DNA of 64,000 bases. It comes from Myoxocephalus aenaeus (Eukaryota > Chordata > Actinopteri > Perciformes > Cottidae). The stretch is taken from positions 561,501 through 625,500 of the forward strand of contig JBAMJR010000006.1 in assembly GCA_038501785.1 (NCBI GenBank), in the 5' to 3' direction. A program made the translations under genes and the position numbers. The stretch's first letter is position 1, and each line of letters starts with the position of its first letter. Of the stretch, positions 62,526 through 64,000 are shown one piece after another. Below the pieces are notes generated by a model. That model searched no databases, was not told where the DNA came from, and worked only from the letters and a program-made list of their open reading frames with translations.

Positions 62526-63350
62526 TGATATGCTTCTTCTATACCCTAACGCACACACAGCTGTCTGTTTTTTACTGCAGCCTTCATCCTGTCATCTCCC
62601 TTCTCGGCACCTTAGGATGAGGGGACAGTGTGTGAAAGGACGAGGCTGATGTGCAAAGAATAACAGTCAATCATTACAGCTGAGCTCAGCAAAGTCCAGT
62701 CGTCCAGGTCAGAGGTCACCTGCAGCCTCACCTTGAAAAATGCCAGCCGGTACTCTGTGTACATGCCGACGTCACTCACCTTCTCCAACAGGAGAGAGGG
62801 AGGCAGATATACTTTAAATGTGAACACAACTTGACCTGCAGTACACTTATTAATCACATAGCTATCCTCCCTGTAGTTCACATAGTTGTAATTCCATAAA
62901 ATAGAATAGGTAACTTTAAACTACTGCTATAAATTGAAATAATACGTGACCAATGTATTTTTCTTATTATTTCGTGTTCAAGATAAATTAATAATTCAGC
63001 CAGGCCAATGTACTAGCTAATTATTACAGATATATTAGTTTTGGCTAAGTTACAAGAAACTGCAGTGCAAAATGCCAAAGTCATGGTTGTAGAGAAACAT
63101 TGTCACCATCACATTGTTTGTACAACAGAGAGCTATAAAATGTAAAGCTTAGTCGATATCTTGGTGACAATTATAAAAAAACAACTAATTTAACGGTTCC
63201 TTTGTTTATGTTATGTAAAAATAAAACCAGAAAATGTCATTGTCAGCTTTCAATCAATTTCAGTAGTTTTATATAAAATGTAGTCAATCAGGCTCTATCC
63301 GGTGTGTTTATTTAGTGAGGCTGACATGTTTGTAAGTACTTATAAAATAC

Positions 63351-63377
63351 TATAATATATATATATATATATATATA
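63351..63377. repeat. (AT)n microsatellite
   Basis: About 13 AT units in the downstream gene-free region. Confidence 0.85.
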
Positions 63378-64000
63378 ATTACTGGATTTTGGTTTGCGGT
63401 TCTGTTCTCAATAATTATGTTAAACCAACATAGTAATGAATTTGGAGGAAAGGCCTGAAGCGGTTCCCTTTCGAGCGTTGTGTTACTGCTGAGGGGACGT
63501 CAGGCTGCAGGGAGGAGCGTTTAAAACTGGAGGTCCAGTTCAACAAAAATTGCTGCCGCTGGGGTCGTGTGACGTGTGGGGTCATGTGAAAAGTCACTTC
63601 CACTCTAAAAGATGTCAAAGAGATGTCAGTTATTCTTGGATTGTCATGCTTGTTTCACAATCTAATGCAATGTCTTCAGGGGAGTCCATTTGGTGTGCTG
63701 CAACCCAGAGGTAGATGTTATGTCGAGATTAGTCAACAAACATGATCGTCCTAAATAAAGAAACCAGTCCTAACTCACTCCTTATGTGTCACGCAGTCTG
63801 TGTTGTTAGCTTTCTGAATCCAGAGCCTCAAAGATGTTGAGCTTGTTATTGACTCTTTTTTGGTTGTTGTGACACATAAGTTAAAAATCGCTTTATTGTC
63901 GTCTGTATTGTAATGCATCTAGCCTGAGATATCTAAATGGTAAACACAGGCATATTATTATGGCTGTAGAATTCAAGTTAGATCTCATGACTAAAATGGC

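Larger units (their letters stand above)
58180..64000. other. gene-free region downstream of eefsec
   Basis: There is no convincing coding exon in 5.8 kb on either strand. It holds dinucleotide arrays (58832-59032, 60138-60181, 60320-60374, 63351-63377), a near-perfect foldback (62228-62266) and two stretches with clustered homeodomain/octamer-like motifs (61140-61330, 62480-62525). A weak minus-strand exon candidate (62710-62881) is discussed in the findings. In human, EEFSEC is followed by DNAJB8 and GATA2, so long-range regulatory DNA would be plausible here. Confidence 0.5.

Overview
The window is nuclear DNA of a ray-finned fish, probably a percomorph-type teleost. It has short split exons with GT-AG introns, CpG-rich promoters without operons, AATAAA polyadenylation signals, long dinucleotide microsatellites, and the dispersed repeats typical of teleosts (Tc1/mariner-like and hAT-like remnants, LINE tails, tRNA-derived SINEs). 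The proteins match vertebrate orthologues at lengths close to the human ones, as I remember those. No prokaryotic, viral or organellar features were seen.

Layout: (1) 1-14748 (+) is the 3' part of fgd5, a Cdc42-type RhoGEF with DH-PH-FYVE-PH domains. It opens inside its large first coding exon and carries an apparent 1-base insertion in a DH exon. (2) 14749-20275 is the fgd5 3' UTR plus repeat-rich intergenic DNA. (3) About 20275-35960 (+) is prkcd (protein kinase C delta), with a noncoding first exon and 17 coding exons (685 aa). (4) 36559-39221 (+) is rft1, the ER multi-pass protein of N-glycosylation (10 exons, 541 aa). (5) 40893-41580 (+) is mustn1, a small muscle and skeletal nuclear protein (3 exons, 77 aa). 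(6) 42227-47424 (-) is ruvbl1/pontin, an AAA+ ATPase (11 exons, 456 aa), tail-to-tail with mustn1. (7) 48239-57492 (+) is eefsec, the selenocysteine-specific elongation factor (7 exons, 585 aa), head-to-head with ruvbl1. (8) 57.5-64 kb is the eefsec 3' UTR followed by about 6 kb with no recognisable gene and some stretches that look like regulatory DNA.

These are independent genes rather than a pathway cluster. The order joins genes that in human lie on 3p (FGD5, PRKCD, RFT1, MUSTN1) with the RUVBL1-EEFSEC pair of 3q21. The ruvbl1/eefsec pair shares about 0.8 kb of promoter. The ruvbl1 and mustn1 3' ends nearly coincide. I did not find a convincing undescribed system. The items most worth checking are the fgd5 frameshift, a possible alternative last exon of eefsec, four near-perfect short-loop foldbacks, and candidate noncoding elements downstream of eefsec. 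All exon boundaries were placed by hand from splice signals, phase and remembered orthologue sequence.
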